Notes: generated by a model from the sequence alone, not told the origin. Shown: positions 24,901 to 35,924, counted from the stretch's first letter. The stretch: DNA of 64,000 nt from Lutraria lutraria (GCA_964023205.1 OZ026844.1:7519340-7583339); one strand, 5' to 3'. Made by a program: numbers and translations.

Positions 24901-27900
24901 TTCATAGTTTTGTTTAATACTACATCGCCATTCCTTTACCTGTAGACACGGTTTCATGGTATATTTATTTTGCCGTATTTTGTAGGTGTAACAGAATTCC
25001 ATAGCTTCACACCCAAGCATGTTCATCTATAATATTTTATCTTCTGTGTCCCTCAGTTCTTTAGTCAGTAGCAACAATATTGTTTAATCAAGTAGAAATT
25101 TACACGTGGCTTATAAGCTGACGAACTAGGTTTTGTAAGAGGCACCAACCACGTTATGACTATGGTTTGAATTTATCCTTTCAAAACCCTTGGCTCGGGT
25201 ACATTTGTTATACAGCGTTCAGTTTGAACAATTTAGAAACGGACGGCACATGCAGCCACATACCAATAACATGCGCAGTTCCATTATGAGGAGTAGACAG
25301 TGGTCTCCATTTTGCAATACATTAATTTATACGAAGCTGTAACTGATTTAGAATTCAGTAGATTTACCCGGTATAGATTTTAGTTTCGGACAGCGTTTAG
25401 ACCGTATCTATAACAAAAATAGACTTGGTTTTACAAAAGACTGATTCTAACAAATATGTTTATCTACTTTTTTCTCTTTTTAACATCTATGTTGCGGGTC
25501 CTTATTCGCCTTTCTGTAGTGTGTCCCTATATCAACCATATTTTACCTAATGTTGTCATGTTGTAACACCCCTTGCTATCCGTGACTCGATTTTGGTGAA
25601 TGGTATTAACATGTTCACTTCCTTTTATTAACACTCGTTTCATAGATTGTTTTGCTTTGAAACTGTATTAACTTAATCTCAAATTGTGACATTTTGTCTA
25701 CCATTCCAAATAAAATAAGGTGTTTTGAAATGCAAATTTCAGTATTTAATGGCATTAATTTGTCTGTATAATTTTATGCACATTTTCTTATCATTAACAT
25801 TGTATTTTAGAATACACTTCCATTTTATTATGTATAGAGATGACATACAATTTATACATTTCTTTGATGAGTTCGCATATAAATGTGTGTCCAAAATTAT
25901 GTAGAATTTAAGACATGCATTTGTAATGCGTGGCCGATATGTATTAAAATCATCTTAAAATAAAAAGAGCTAATTGAAATTTTAATTTGTATCACTAATC
26001 AAGTATAATCTCTTATTATATTTTGACATACTTACGTTAAGTTCTGTATCATAAATGTTTAAAATGTAAAAGTTTTTTTTTCACTTTTCAATGGGTTTGC
26101 TTTAATAAAGGAGGAAGCCCCGGGCTACACCTGGGAAGAACCATGTATCGACAAACCGTAAGCTATCTGCATAACTTCCTTCCCATGGCATTTGTCTAGC
26201 ACAAAGGTGGGATTTGACCTCGCAGTGGTGAAGGGCTTATAATTACTAGTCAAAGACCAAAATCTCTCGGTCACGTGGGCTCTGTAAATGTGATATATTT
26301 CAATAGATGTTTCTTACAGAACCATAGCACCGGAAACACAAAGCATTCTGTAGTCACATAGAGTTAGGTTCTAATTTACATATTAATTGTATAATAAAAT
26401 AACCATATTTAAACACGTTTAATGCTATGTTAGCCTTTCACATAGTTTTGATGTAAATCTACGTGTTGATGACCGTAACCCTTATACATTTAATTTTATT
26501 ATTCTTAGACACGATCTCTGTTTTACAGGCGGTACGTTTATGTCAAGAAGTGGAGACGTATCTAACATGTAACAGTTTTATTCATCCATGTATATTAGAA
26601 TTCTACGATAAGTAAGTATTAACCCTTTACTTATTTCATCAGATTTAACGCCATTTCCAACATGATTTCAGTTGTCTTGGCGAGCAATTATCTTAACCAG
26701 CTTCAATGTACTTCATTTAGGCCTTAACCAGTACTAACCACATTCTATCCGCAAGTTATTGCCAAGCTCCACCATATAATTCAGAGATGGGAGGCAATTT
26801 AACATAGGATGTAATATCTTTAGTCAAATTTGTCACGGACAGTGTGAGCCTCGCCCGGGGTTCGAACCCACAACCTGTCGATCAGTAGACCATCACTCTA
26901 ACTACTTAGCTTACCGGATGGGATCATCTCTTTTATTTAGTAAGATATTTTCTGTTGCACGTGTTTACGTATGATACGCATGACAAGTGAACTATGGCCT
27001 GAATAATACCAACCTTTCTTCTTCGCTTCAAAGAAAATCTTATTACGTGGAAGGGTCAAACATTACTATGAACAGTAAATCCCCCGGAAAACCGGACTCC
27101 AAGAATCCGGAATTCCCTGAAAACTGGACGATCTTCCAAGTTCCATTTTTTTCGGATTTTTTTCAAAAGTTTTTTGAAAACCGGAACTCTCAGAAAACCG
27201 GACTTTTGACGCAGTCCGGAGGGGGTCCGACTTTTGGGTTTTACTTACTAGCATTTTTTATTCGTGTTAATATGAATTAGACAGTTTAGGTCATTTTCAT
27301 TTATTTTTTTTACCTATCAAGAAAACAGTTCACATGATTCGTGTCCTCGTGAATATAGCCAGCTGGTAGTTATACCGTGAAAACAACACATCGTGTTATT
27401 TGGTTTATTTGATGTAATATTTTAATACAAACGTGATGTCCATCGTTAAAGAACACTTCAAATATAGCAAATTAATGCGTTTAAAATAAATTAGTTTGTT
27501 AAAACCGGAAGCATGTAACATATATCCATGACAAATTATGATTTATTGAGATACATGTCATGACTGTTTGCATACAAAATAACCATATCACCAGTTACCA
27601 GCCAGGGAAGTATTATTATCAAAGACTTATATACTTATAGTCCTTGTTATTATCAATGATTTAAATACATGGATATGTTTACGATATTCAGACATTTGAT
27701 TGTAATTAAACTGTTCAACGTGACGATGAAGTACTAAAACATTTCATTTCGTGTCTGTCCAGGAAATCATAGATCAACCGAGCATCTACAATTCAAATAA
27801 ATGTTATTTTACATCATATCGCGTATAAGTCCTGTTGGATTTGATATCTTAAGCGTCATATTCGCCTTTTACACTCAGCTGCCGCTATTGGTGTTGTTGT

Positions 27901-28097
27901 GATGATGATGTTAATGATGATGTTAATGATGATGATGATGATGATGTTGATGATGATGATGTTGATGATGATGTTGATGATGATGATGATGATGTTAATG
28001 ATGATGTTAATGATGATGTTGATGATGATGTTGATGATGATGATGATGATGATGATGTTAATGATGATGATGATGATGTTGATGATGATGATGATGT

Positions 28098-28129
<32 letters not shown>

Positions 28130-28184
28130 TTGATGTTGATGATGTTAATGATGATGTTAATGATGTTGATGATGATGTTGATGT

Positions 28185-28220
<36 letters not shown>

Positions 28221-28508
28221 GTAACAATATACAGTCAAACCTGTGTTAGCGGTCGCCTCCAAATAAAGACCATCATGTGAATAAAATCCATTCTTTTAAA
28301 ACTGTCATTGATTATTCAAAACAAAATAACCTCCGAATAAAGACCACCTGTCATTAAAGCCACATTATGTCTTTCCAAAGATTGGCCTTTGTTCACAGGT
28401 TTGACTGTATTATACTTTAAATATATCGCCACTAATTTGCATTTTACTGAAAAATATTGACTAAACTTCAAAATTAGGGTTTTTAGTTTTTTAAGTTTGT
28501 CAGCCGGA

Positions 28509-28558
<50 letters not shown>

Positions 28559-31500
28559 AATCCCGGGTTCCGGCGTGATCGGAACGATCGGCGGCTGATC
28601 AATATTTGGCAAATTTATTATATGATTATTTTTCTTTTTTAGATTTTTATTTCCACTAAGTGTTCCACATACAATCACTCGTATAGACCTCACTCCAGAA
28701 AAACCAAGCAAGAAACAGTTAGGTAAGATGTTCCTATAACATGTAGTCAAGAAACTGCGATATCACAAATGATTAGTAAAAGTTAAACTTTAAGAGCACC
28801 GCATTTTTTAAATTTCATTCACACCAAAGGGAGGCATCATCATTAACTGGACGCTTTATTTGCAGCATTCAAATGTGTTAAACATATAAATGCAATAGTT
28901 TATAAATACATCACGATGGCACTATATAAATGCAAACCTTGGCTTGTGATTAATTCGGAAAATAACTAGTTGGCCCGATGAGTTCATCTTAACTACTCGA
29001 GCATTTCCATCTTTAGACAAACGTCCAGGAGTTCCGATTGGATAGTCTTAAATTTTACGACACAATTTCATTCGCTAAAATCACCAACTAGGCATACATT
29101 TTATTCTCATTCCAGAAAACAAGCAACAAGAACAAACGATGTCAAATAATTCAACGAAGGTATCCGGAATCAGCCGACCATCATCGGTAACGACAGAGAC
29201 ATTCCGATGCGGAACGCCGAGTATATCATCCAGTAATAAGATGTCGTTAAAGCGAAGAACGGATTATGGCAATGCTATAAGAAAGTTTGTATCTAGACCC
29301 AGATCAGCCGTTGATTTCTTTGGTAAGTTGAATGTAACACTGGTACTGTTTTAGACAATCCTTAAAGTCCCTTTAGCTTTTTGCTATAAAAATATATGCC
29401 AAAAACAAACAACAGCTGATATTATCCAAAGATAATTATTACCGACGAAACAAGCCCTTTTTCTTCTAAAAAATACACATTTCGTTGAGAATTTTGCTTT
29501 TGTAAACTTGAAATATATAGAGCATGTGACGTCACTCAGTCATGCCGTGTGCATTATATGACTGCGGGAAAACACAGCTGTTCTATAAATAGTTTTTTTT
29601 CAATGATATTGAAAAAAATACGAAAGTGGTCTTGGAAACATTTTTTCTTGCTATTAAGTACGCACTGGAGGAAAACACACCGGATTCCTCTGTTATAGTA
29701 CAAAGAGAAACTAAAACGACCGATAAATCTATATGATTATGGGTCTTTAAAGAGTGTTGGTTTGCTGAAAGTTGACTGACTCTCAAAACATCCCGCGATC
29801 AGATGTGGAAGGGTAAGTTAGTACTGGTTAGAATACAGTCCAGGAAAACTGGTAAGGTGAGCCGACCGCTGTATAAAACAAAAAGAAAATGTTGAAAAAT
29901 CGGGGTAAAACCCACTGAAAAAAAGTACAAACATAATAGCAAGACAAATGTCGACTTACCTGTCTATACGGTTTAAAGTTTGAGTCGTGTAACAACAAGC
30001 CGACATTTTTAAGAATTTCCTTTCCTTTTTCATCTTCATACAAATTTAGGTCCGTATATAAAATTCGACAAATTCAAGAAATATTGCAAAATTTCTGCAT
30101 GCCATATTGAATCGGAATACAAACACGTGCAGTGAGTCATGTATCAAACATTGTATTAAAAATATCGAGGATAATGAACTATTGATATTTCACACGCAAT
30201 TTTGGGGTTCTGGTTTTGGTCAGATGTAAATGAATATTCAGTTATTGCGTATTTTGAATTAGAATATTTTAATTGAATTTATTATTCAAAAGTTTAGTTT
30301 ACGTTTTGATAAACTTATTCAACAGATGTCACCTTTACCTGAAAGTACTTGTATTTTTATCGGATGAATAAAAACAGTCTTACAATGTGTTCTTCGTTTA
30401 CAGCTCAGCTAGAGAAACAACACCGGTATGAGTCTATTAGGAAAAGAGCTCAGGCGACTTTGGTGCAACCCGGTGAAAAATTTGCGAGGAACCAATCAAC
30501 GCCGTTACAAGAACCACGTGACCAGAAGGTGGTGACCCGCCCGGTTACAGCTCCGGTAAACGGCCGGGCTTCCGGCATTTCAACTATACGGAGCGCTTCA
30601 CCATCGAAGCGACACTGTTCCCCGGTGACATTTTCACCAATTCTAGGTAAAGTTACCGTAAACTGGTTCCGGTTCCATGTTGCAGTGCACCAAAGGCTTT
30701 GTATAGATTCGGTCATAATGACCATTGTGTCGTTAACCTGCCAAATATGACAAATAAAAAAACCATAAGACAGGTTTGAGAGAAAGGCAGCACTTAACTG
30801 GGAATAATCTAATACGCAATGACATTGAATTATTTTCTTTGCATAAGTGATCGTTTTACACTTCTGAAGAATGTATAGAAGACAGAAATATAATTTGTTG
30901 GCTCTATGAGTAAACATTCCTTAAAACATTTGATAAATGTGGGTTTGGGTTTGCAATTCGCTACCCACACTTTATCTTTGGGTATGTATGTCGGCATTGT
31001 TACTCACTTGAACTGAAAACGAAAAACTTGGAAAAGAACGAAAAACAATTGTCAAAATAAATATTGGTAACTTTTTCTGTTTGTTTACATTTTCAGAAAG
31101 AATAGATAATTACACGCTGAAGGATGAGACGGTTAAATTACCGATTAAAAAGAAAATTGTGATAGAAACTCCACAGAATTATTCCATACCTGTAAGTTAA
31201 ACAATGTACTTGACATTACTTTACATTATTATTTATGGATATTTTGAAATAGGGACTCCGTGGTCCAGTGATGATGGTCTCTGCATAGTAATCACAAGTC
31301 CTTCACCACTGTAAGTCCAAATCCCACCCAGGATAAATCTACCTATGTGAGGAAGCTATCCAGGTAGCTTAAGAACGGTCTGTGGTTCATATAATGTGCA
31401 AGCCTGGAGTCGTCATCCACCATTAACGCTGCATAGGTCGCCAAATGACGTCGGATTTGGTGTAACGTAAAAAAATATGTTTTGGAAGGTCCTGTTTTCC

Positions 31501-34072
31501 ATTTATGCGATTTATTTCAATAACCTACCACAAAAATCTTACATTTGTAAATGATTCTTTTTCTTTTTGTTACCTTTTTCTCGTCGAATTAAAATTTATG
31601 ATTAACAAATATAATAATTTACATGTTACAGGTTTACAATTAAATGATCTTAAGATGAGAAACTTACGTCATGCTTGCTTTAGCTTTACATCAGGTTTAT
31701 CTTTAATGAACAAGAAAGGTGGAACTAGTTAACAATTACTAAAAATTGACGTGAAAACACACATTATTTGTGTTCGTGCATTGACATGTTTATTAGAGCC
31801 CTGTGTCATTTGTTGCTATTTACTGATGTATGTTATCCTATAGCTGTCACATACAAGATATTGACTTATTTATTGACATCGCTGATTGGTTGATAATTAA
31901 ATCATACTCGTCGTGTGTTGTTTTTTCTAAAATAACAAAAGCATGGTTAGTTGCAATAACTTTACATAAATAGTAGAATAATAATATGAACTGTTTTTAT
32001 GTCCCCGTATCGATAGATCGGTGGCATATTGTTTTTGGCCTATCGGTTTGTAATGTTTGTTCATACAAAACTTTAACAAGTCAAGTCAAATATTTTATTG
32101 GCTTTTAACTTTAACAGTTCATCGCCAAATGAGTTAAATTATTTACATTTACATTGGCGGTACAATGATCTTATAAATAATGATAATACATGCACAATGA
32201 AAAGCATGTATACTTGATCATGTAAAAAAAAGCAATATCATATACAATTGGTGTTAATATTATGAATGATTGTAATTATCCTAAATATATACTTTAATGT
32301 TGTAATGAGTAAAATAGTCATAAAGTTCTACAAATTTGTAGAGTTTCTTTCTAACATGAGTTTTCAGTATAAGAATAAAAAAGAAAAAATTATCTTGCTT
32401 GTGTTAAGAAGGAATCCCTTGATACAGTGGCAAAATGAATGAAAGATGCAAGTTTAATTAATTCTGTATTACTTCTCAAATTCATTAATGATCTAAACTT
32501 CATAAGATTTGGTCAAGTATAATAATATTTTTGAAGATATGTTTTCCTAAGATTAAGATAAAAAGGACAAACTAAAAGAAAATGATACTCTGTTTCTACT
32601 TAATTCATATTACATAACCTTGTCTATAAAATCAAAACGCTTCCATCTACAATCATCAAACTTCATATGTTGGTTCCTCATGACAACCTCTACAGAATCT
32701 GTGTATTTTAAGGTCAGTAGGTCAAATGTCAAGGTCACCCTGAGAGGGTTTTGGTTTTTTTTTAAATCATGTTTTTGGTCGTGGCAGTATGACTGTCTGT
32801 CCCCCTTTCAATATCTAGTCTCTTTTGAATCAGGGATAGTATGATATATAGTGTCCCTAGATAAAGTATGCATTGTTTTTGCAGGATATTAATATCAGTC
32901 TAATACCATTGTGGTTCTTGTGTATTCATTTTGTTTGTAAATGTAGATGTATTGTATTTACTTGCTCTTTTATGTTAAATGTAATAAAAAGTATATTATT
33001 TTGTAGATATTTCAAGACGTTAATATAAAAGGGGCTCCACGTATGTATTATAGGTAAGTGTTTGTATAATACGATCAAAGAGTGACACATATATTTACAA
33101 TGATGTAATACCTTGATAGTAAGGCTGACTTTACAACTACAGTGTAACCTCTCCAAAGCAACACCCTTTGGGAGTAGCAAAAGTATGGTGTTGTTGACAT
33201 GTTGTTGTCAATGAAAAGTAAAGAATTACAATAACACAGTGTCAATCTAATGTGATAAAGGAAAATATAGGTCACTATGCAATATAAAATAAAATATTTT
33301 CTATTTTTTCGACAAGGGCTACAACTCTTGATGTAGAATTAATTGAAAATCCTACGGTAGCTATCACCGGTATGATTGGACTATACTATTTTTGTAAAGC
33401 ACGTGTTAACATGTTATATAGTATTGGGCTGATATGCCAGAAAAGTACATCATTATGGATCTAATACATTAATAAGACAATGTAAGCATTGACTGTTCCA
33501 ACTCTTCAAGCTGCCAATTATTCACTGATTATTTATTTCCGATTTTTGAAGACTTAAAAAGAACTAAAACAGTTGACAAAAGAGTTTAGATCGATTCAAA
33601 CTTGATACATATATCATTTAGAATAGCTAAACAACATGCATGTGAAAATAATTCTTTTGAGGGAAGATGTATACTTAGTGCTAAATTTGAATTTATTCGT
33701 ATTAACAAGACAGATAATATAAAAGAGAGGTAGATGGAGTTTTTAACACAACTTTATCTTATGACACGTTAATTAGAGTCTCATTATAATATTATGAATT
33801 GCTAAATACTTGTAAATTTAACAATTAATGATAGATCTACTGAATAATGACTAGAACGTAGATTTAATTGACTAAGATAAAAGTACAACGTAAAATTTAT
33901 GACCATACGTTAAATATAAATAACAATATTACACAATGTGATAAATTTGAGGTCACAGGTGCTAAAAAGGTTATATTTATGATAATAACTATATGTTGAC
34001 AATTAAATGTTTTACTTACCTATTTTTTTATTACGGCCCGATCGACAGCTATGATAATTACAGAGCTGCCCC

Positions 34073-34104
<32 letters not shown>

Positions 34105-35439
34105 GGGGGGGGAGGGGAGATAAGATACAGTAGAACCAGACATTTATATCCCTATTCTTATTACTAATAGTTTTTCCTGGTTCATTATCATGTCCAGTGT
34201 AAAGCGTCGTACATACCTTAAAATGTTAAAATGTTTCTTGTTATCATATGCTATGATCATGCAATGTTTAAATAAATTCTATTGAACAGTTTTAATTCTG
34301 CCTATATGTCTATGTGAAAACTGCAGCAATTTGTAGCAATCGTATAAAATGTATAATTATAATAAGTGACTGATAAGCCTTATTAGGCTGGGTTTTTGCA
34401 AAACATTCATGTATTATGTAACGTTGTATATTTCTTTATTATGCCTGTCACTATAATAAATAAACTATATATATGTGAAAACTGCAGCAAGCTGTAACAA
34501 TCGACTTTAATGTCGAAGTTATTCAACGTTTTATTAACATGATACATAATGTTATAGATGTGTACCATACATAGCCTCTCACATTATAATTACAATAATA
34601 GTCAATTAACAAACGTATATATATGAGTATGAGTTATTTTCTATCATCGTTGATTAAATCTATCAATACTTGTGGTGACCTTGTATTTTAGACATCAATC
34701 AAAAGGAATGATAGCCCTGTCAACTGTTTTATTTGGTGTCTACCATTTACCTTATTGTTAAGTATTGTATTTGGGCGACACAAGAAGTGTATTTGTGTTG
34801 TTTTGGTAGAGATTTATGACCCTTTGTAATTAGACATTACATAGTTATCCACTTATCTCATGATAGCTTTCAATGAACGCAGTTCACACAATTTCTATGT
34901 TTTTTATGGACAGTGATAACGGATCGTATTTTGGGATACAGAAAGATGTCCGCTCTATTACAGGAAGCAATTTCATTGTATCTTTAAGAAACTAAATCAC
35001 GATGTAAATGAGCATATCTCGCCCAAGTTCGATAGCCAGCCAATTCACTTCAGTCAACCTGGAGTTATTGCCCTTTTATTGTCCAGAATTGACCAAATAT
35101 TCCTTGTCCAGTCTATGGCAGGAGCAGATTTTACTCGATTTTCATCAAACGTGGTCACAATTAATATGAACGTTATAATTATCTAGCTGTATAACCTGGT
35201 ACAGAGCTGACAACGCATTGACTCTTCTACAAATGCAGCAGGTATTATTTGACCGAAAAAGCTTTCCCACTTATAATCATTGCAATTTTTCCAAATGTAG
35301 AGGTGGTAGTGGTCAAGACAAATACGGTTTAAAGATGGTTGTCTATATCAATGTGTATTTTTTCTACAGACCATGGGATGGTGACAAGTTACCGGTGGCA
35401 GAACGAGCTGAACACAGGTTTTCCCCAAAGTTTTACTAG
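9979..35439 (+). CDS. TPR-repeat protein, 511 residues, sixteen exons
   Basis: Predicted coding exons: 9979-10113, 17561-17650, 18377-18484, 19653-19737, 20209-20270, 21390-21443, 22254-22340, 23710-23748, 24627-24677, 26529-26611, 28643-28722, 29116-29322, 30404-30646, 31097-31191, 33007-33053 and 35370-35439. They total 1,536 nt with every phase compatible and no internal stop. The start ATG at 9979 follows an in-frame stop at 9946. TPR-type helical hairpins are visible at about residues 76-109 (LGVAYQHVHNHKEALKQFSK), 137-160 (YRLSLKDAEKAVVLD) and 179-205 (GLKDLETALQIDSEH). Residues about 292-441 form a basic, Ser/Arg-rich, probably disordered stretch. The C terminus carries GAPRMYYRPWDGDKLP. 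TPRs bind partner proteins, so an adaptor role is likely, but I cannot name the orthologue. Exon 8 (39 nt) is the least certain. Intron 1 is 7.4 kb and holds a minisatellite. Confidence 0.85.
10490..10670. mobile_element. MITE-like element, family A
   Basis: Inverted ends are tacagtaaaacctgtg and cacaggtttgactgta. The body alternates ctttattcgg and aaaggcc motifs. Other copies are at 28229-28410 and 57651-57832, with degraded ones at 21450-21625 and 42851-43168. It has no coding capacity. Confidence 0.85.
11723..11891. mobile_element. MITE-like element, family B
   Basis: Begins gtacagtgcaac and ends ggagaggttgtactgta. Contains the gttgttgttgagatgttg and caagagaggaccgctctgg blocks common to the family (about nine copies in the window). 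Confidence 0.85.
12680..13733 (+). repeat. 27-bp minisatellite, about 39 copies
   Basis: The unit is about 27 bp (tgtaatgtgttcacttgta followed by tttgctat), repeated without interruption for about 1 kb with scattered substitutions and rare length changes. Because 27 is divisible by three, it gives long apparent reading frames with 9-residue periodicity (MCSLVFAIV, CNVFTCICY). It lies in intron 1 of the TPR gene with no splice-bounded exon, so it is not treated as coding. Confidence 0.95.
13795..13910. repeat. C-rich low-complexity repeat
   Basis: Imperfect units around cagggactccc and gcccctgctcccc, strongly pyrimidine-biased. Intronic, with no gene. Confidence 0.7.
15201..15379. mobile_element. 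MITE-like element, family B
   Basis: Starts ttcagtgcaacctgtcc and ends ctcgagaggttgtactgta. Internal ttgttgctcaagagagggcc matches the other family members. It explains the open frames at 15153-15509. Confidence 0.85.
16090..16245. repeat. Repeat with ctatacggtgtaag units
   Basis: Contains two direct copies of tatacggtgtaagctc, plus related blocks cgccgtatagggcttaca and gtatagagcttacaatgtcg in both orientations. A short inverted-repeat element is likely. Intronic. Confidence 0.6.
16535..16735 (-). mobile_element. MITE-like repeat, family D
   Basis: Inverted copy of the 60128-60305 element. Shared blocks include gtactcatggaaactgaac, gtccgcatcaaaattcatg and the terminal cagtttcc. Confidence 0.75.
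17669..17770. mobile_element. Truncated MITE-like element, family B
   Basis: Starts ttacagttcaccttctccag and includes cctctcttgagcaacaacctcc. The right end is degraded. It starts about 20 bases after the end of TPR-gene exon 2. Confidence 0.6.
17925..18137 (-). mobile_element. tRNA-derived SINE, family S1
   Basis: On the minus strand the tRNA-like head begins ctgtggtccagtggttagtg and is followed by the S1 body. The tail lies at 17925. It ends about 240 bases before TPR-gene exon 3. Confidence 0.8.
18640..18895 (+). repeat. Dispersed repeat with ccttgacctttcacctactg block
   Basis: Shares ctcagggtgaccttgac, acctctacag and a gtaccccgatatatcgatac end with an inverted copy at 31996-32830. It includes short direct cagacagaca units. 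No coding signal. Confidence 0.65.
19165..19291. repeat. Long hairpin, arms about 47 nt, loop about 31 nt
   Basis: Left arm 19165-19212 and right arm 19244-19291 are nearly perfect complements, with accccacccaccacgt facing acgtggtgggtggggt. It could be a solo MITE or an expressed hairpin. It is intronic in the TPR gene. Confidence 0.85.
19427..19613 (-). mobile_element. tRNA-derived SINE, family S1
   Basis: Minus-strand head gccgtggttcagtggttaat, then S1 body. Plus-strand tail block tacggcggccgatttacc. It lies immediately before TPR-gene exon 4. Confidence 0.8.
20280..20482 (-). mobile_element. tRNA-derived SINE, family S5 (Met-like head)
   Basis: Minus strand reads gtggtgtatggatagagcgt, then gactcatagcccagaggatg, then gttcgaattccgtcag, giving box-A, a CAT anticodon loop and box-B. 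The rest is a non-tRNA body. It starts just after TPR-gene exon 5. Confidence 0.75.
20494..20620. mobile_element. Short inverted-repeat element rich in gtcgcaac/gttgcgac
   Basis: The ends tagcgccgtgaaatgtcgca and tgcgacaattagcggcgcta are inverted. The interior repeats gcgacat and gtcgtaat motifs in both orientations. Confidence 0.75.
21067..21225. mobile_element. MITE-like element, family B
   Basis: Starts gtacagtataacctctccag and ends with gaagaggttgctctgta. The interior matches family B. Confidence 0.8.
21266..21305. repeat. Perfect 40-nt palindrome
   Basis: caaggacttatatacataca is followed directly by its exact reverse complement with no loop. A related imperfect block lies near 27622-27645. 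Confidence 0.9.
21450..21625. mobile_element. Degraded MITE-like element, family A
   Basis: Starts near cctgtccacaaagacc and ends ctaacacaggttttgctgta. The interior tttattcaggg and tttgcagggtgg blocks match family A. It begins only about 7 bases after TPR-gene exon 6. Confidence 0.65.
21815..22020 (+). repeat. Dispersed repeat with gggccataattcagaagtgac block
   Basis: Contains a block (aaagggccataattcagaag, then tcatggccataaacatt and tttggtgaggatcc) of the kind I associate with dispersed repeats in bivalve genomes. A distantly related segment may lie at 34990-35180. Non-coding. Confidence 0.45.
26105..26285 (-). mobile_element. SINE, family S4
   Basis: Minus-strand copy. It has cccacgtgaccgagagattt at its head, gtcaaatcccacc as box-B, and a gggaaggaagttatgcag block corresponding to the shared body. 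Confidence 0.55.
26675..26915 (-). mobile_element. tRNA-derived SINE, family S2
   Basis: Minus strand shows a tRNA-like head with gggttcgaaccccgggcg as box-B. The body is shared with the plus-strand copy at 55930-56235 (gtcacggacagt, tacatcctatgtt, ttaaggcct). Confidence 0.8.
27072..27246. mobile_element. Pogo-like CCGGA element, family C
   Basis: Starts acagtaaatcccccggaaaa and ends ggtccgacttttgggtttta. Many ccgga and tccgg motifs lie between. Non-autonomous. Confidence 0.8.
27898..28216 (+). repeat. GAT/GTT trinucleotide microsatellite
   Basis: About 320 bp of tgatgatgatgt/taatgat units. This explains the apparent poly-Met, poly-Ser and poly-Ile/Asn frames. Intron 10 of the TPR gene. Confidence 0.95.
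28229..28410. mobile_element. MITE-like element, family A
   Basis: Ends tacagtcaaacctgtgttag and cacaggtttgactgtat are inverted. The interior has gaataaagacca and tttccaaag blocks. It directly abuts the microsatellite. Confidence 0.9.
28503..28574 (+). tRNA. tRNA-Phe (anticodon GAA)
   Basis: A complete cloverleaf is visible: acceptor stem GCCGGAA/TTCCGGC (7 bp, perfect), D stem GCTC/GAGC, anticodon stem TCAGA/TCTGA around CTGAAGA (GAA), and T stem CCTGG/CCGGG with one T-G wobble. Box A is TAGCTCAGTTGG. Box B is GGTTCAATCCC, with A where G is usual. T-runs follow from about 28630. It lies inside TPR-gene intron 10, on the same strand, about 70 bases before exon 11. CCA is not encoded, as expected for a eukaryote. 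No SINE body follows, so I take it as a real tRNA gene. Confidence 0.9.
29358..29450 (+). repeat. Dispersed repeat, also at 53432-53520
   Basis: Shares taaag.ccc..tagctttttgct, aaaaatatatgc and gctgatatt with 53432-53520 in the same orientation. Confidence 0.55.
29780..29885 (+). mobile_element. SINE tail fragment, family S1
   Basis: Contains tagtactggttagaatacag and ggtgagccgaccgctgtata, the 3' part of S1. The tRNA-like head is missing. Confidence 0.65.
31256..31480 (+). mobile_element. SINE, family S4
   Basis: tRNA-like head actccgtggtccagtgatga and box-B-like block near agtccaaatcccaccc. The body reads gtgaggaagctatccaggta and gcctggagtcgtcatcc. It starts about 65 bases after TPR-gene exon 14. 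Confidence 0.75.
31996..32830 (-). repeat. Inverted copy of the 18640 repeat, interrupted
   Basis: The outer parts (31996-32060 gtccccgtatcgatagatcg; 32680-32760 tgacaacctctacag and aaggtcaccctgagaggg) match 18640-18895 in reverse. About 600 bp of unrelated AT-rich sequence lies between, consistent with a later insertion. The match beyond about 32760 is uncertain. Confidence 0.55.
33139..33225. mobile_element. MITE-like element, family B, truncated
   Basis: Starts tacagtgtaacctctccaaa and includes gggagtagcaaaagtatggt. The right half is lost. Less than 100 bases after TPR-gene exon 15. Confidence 0.65.
34076..34118. repeat. GA microsatellite followed by a G tract
   Basis: A run of ga dinucleotides passes straight into about 20 consecutive G residues, then aggggag. 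G-tract length is error-prone in assemblies. Confidence 0.9.
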
Positions 35440-35489
35440 TCACGAATTACAGAAAAGATGGAAGAAGCCCCTCGGAGCATACTGTCACC

Positions 35490-35730
35490 AAAAACCTATG
35501 AAAACCGGACTTTCTGAAAACCGGAATTCTCGGAAAACCGGACTTTCTGAAAACCGGAATTCTCGGAAAACCGGACTTTCTGAAAACCGGAATTCTCGGA
35601 ATATCGGACGATTTTTTCATGTTACAATTCTTTCGGCATTCATCAAAATTCTCTGAAATTCATAATTTTCAGAAAACCGGACTTTTGACCCAGTCCGGAA
35701 TGTGTCCGGTATTCAGGGGTTTTACCGTAT
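35490..35730. mobile_element. Pogo-like CCGGA element, family C, with internal 33-bp repeats
   Basis: Ends aaacctatgaaaaccgg and ttcaggggttttaccgta. The 33-bp unit starting actttctgaaaaccgg is tandemly present three times from 35509. It lies in the 3' flank of the TPR gene, probably within its 3' UTR. Confidence 0.85.
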
Positions 35731-35837
35731 GTTCGGTCGTAGTGTCTCAGTTATAAACCTATAGGAGATTAGACAAATCGCACATTCTCTAAGGAACGTG
35801 CACTGTACTGCACTCATAACTAAACTATAAGTTGTTA

Positions 35838-35843
35838 AATAAA
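35838..35843 (+). terminator. Putative polyadenylation signal AATAAA
   Basis: Lies about 400 bases after the TPR-gene stop codon. If used, the 3' UTR includes the family C element at 35490-35730. Confidence 0.4.
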
Positions 35844-35924
35844 ATGCGGAATGTCTTTTAATCTCAGAGGTTTGACGTAGCACCACCAGCCAGGTTTATT
35901 TGGCGGATTTGTTCAGTTTGAATG

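Noticed and set aside
27856..28262. Poly-Ser, poly-Met and poly-Ile/Asn frames
   Set aside because: Pure products of the GAT/GTT microsatellite; no start context or exon structure.
30450..30917. 155-codon minus-strand frame
   Set aside because: It is the antisense of TPR-gene exon 13, whose sense frame is splice-bounded and in phase with its neighbours.
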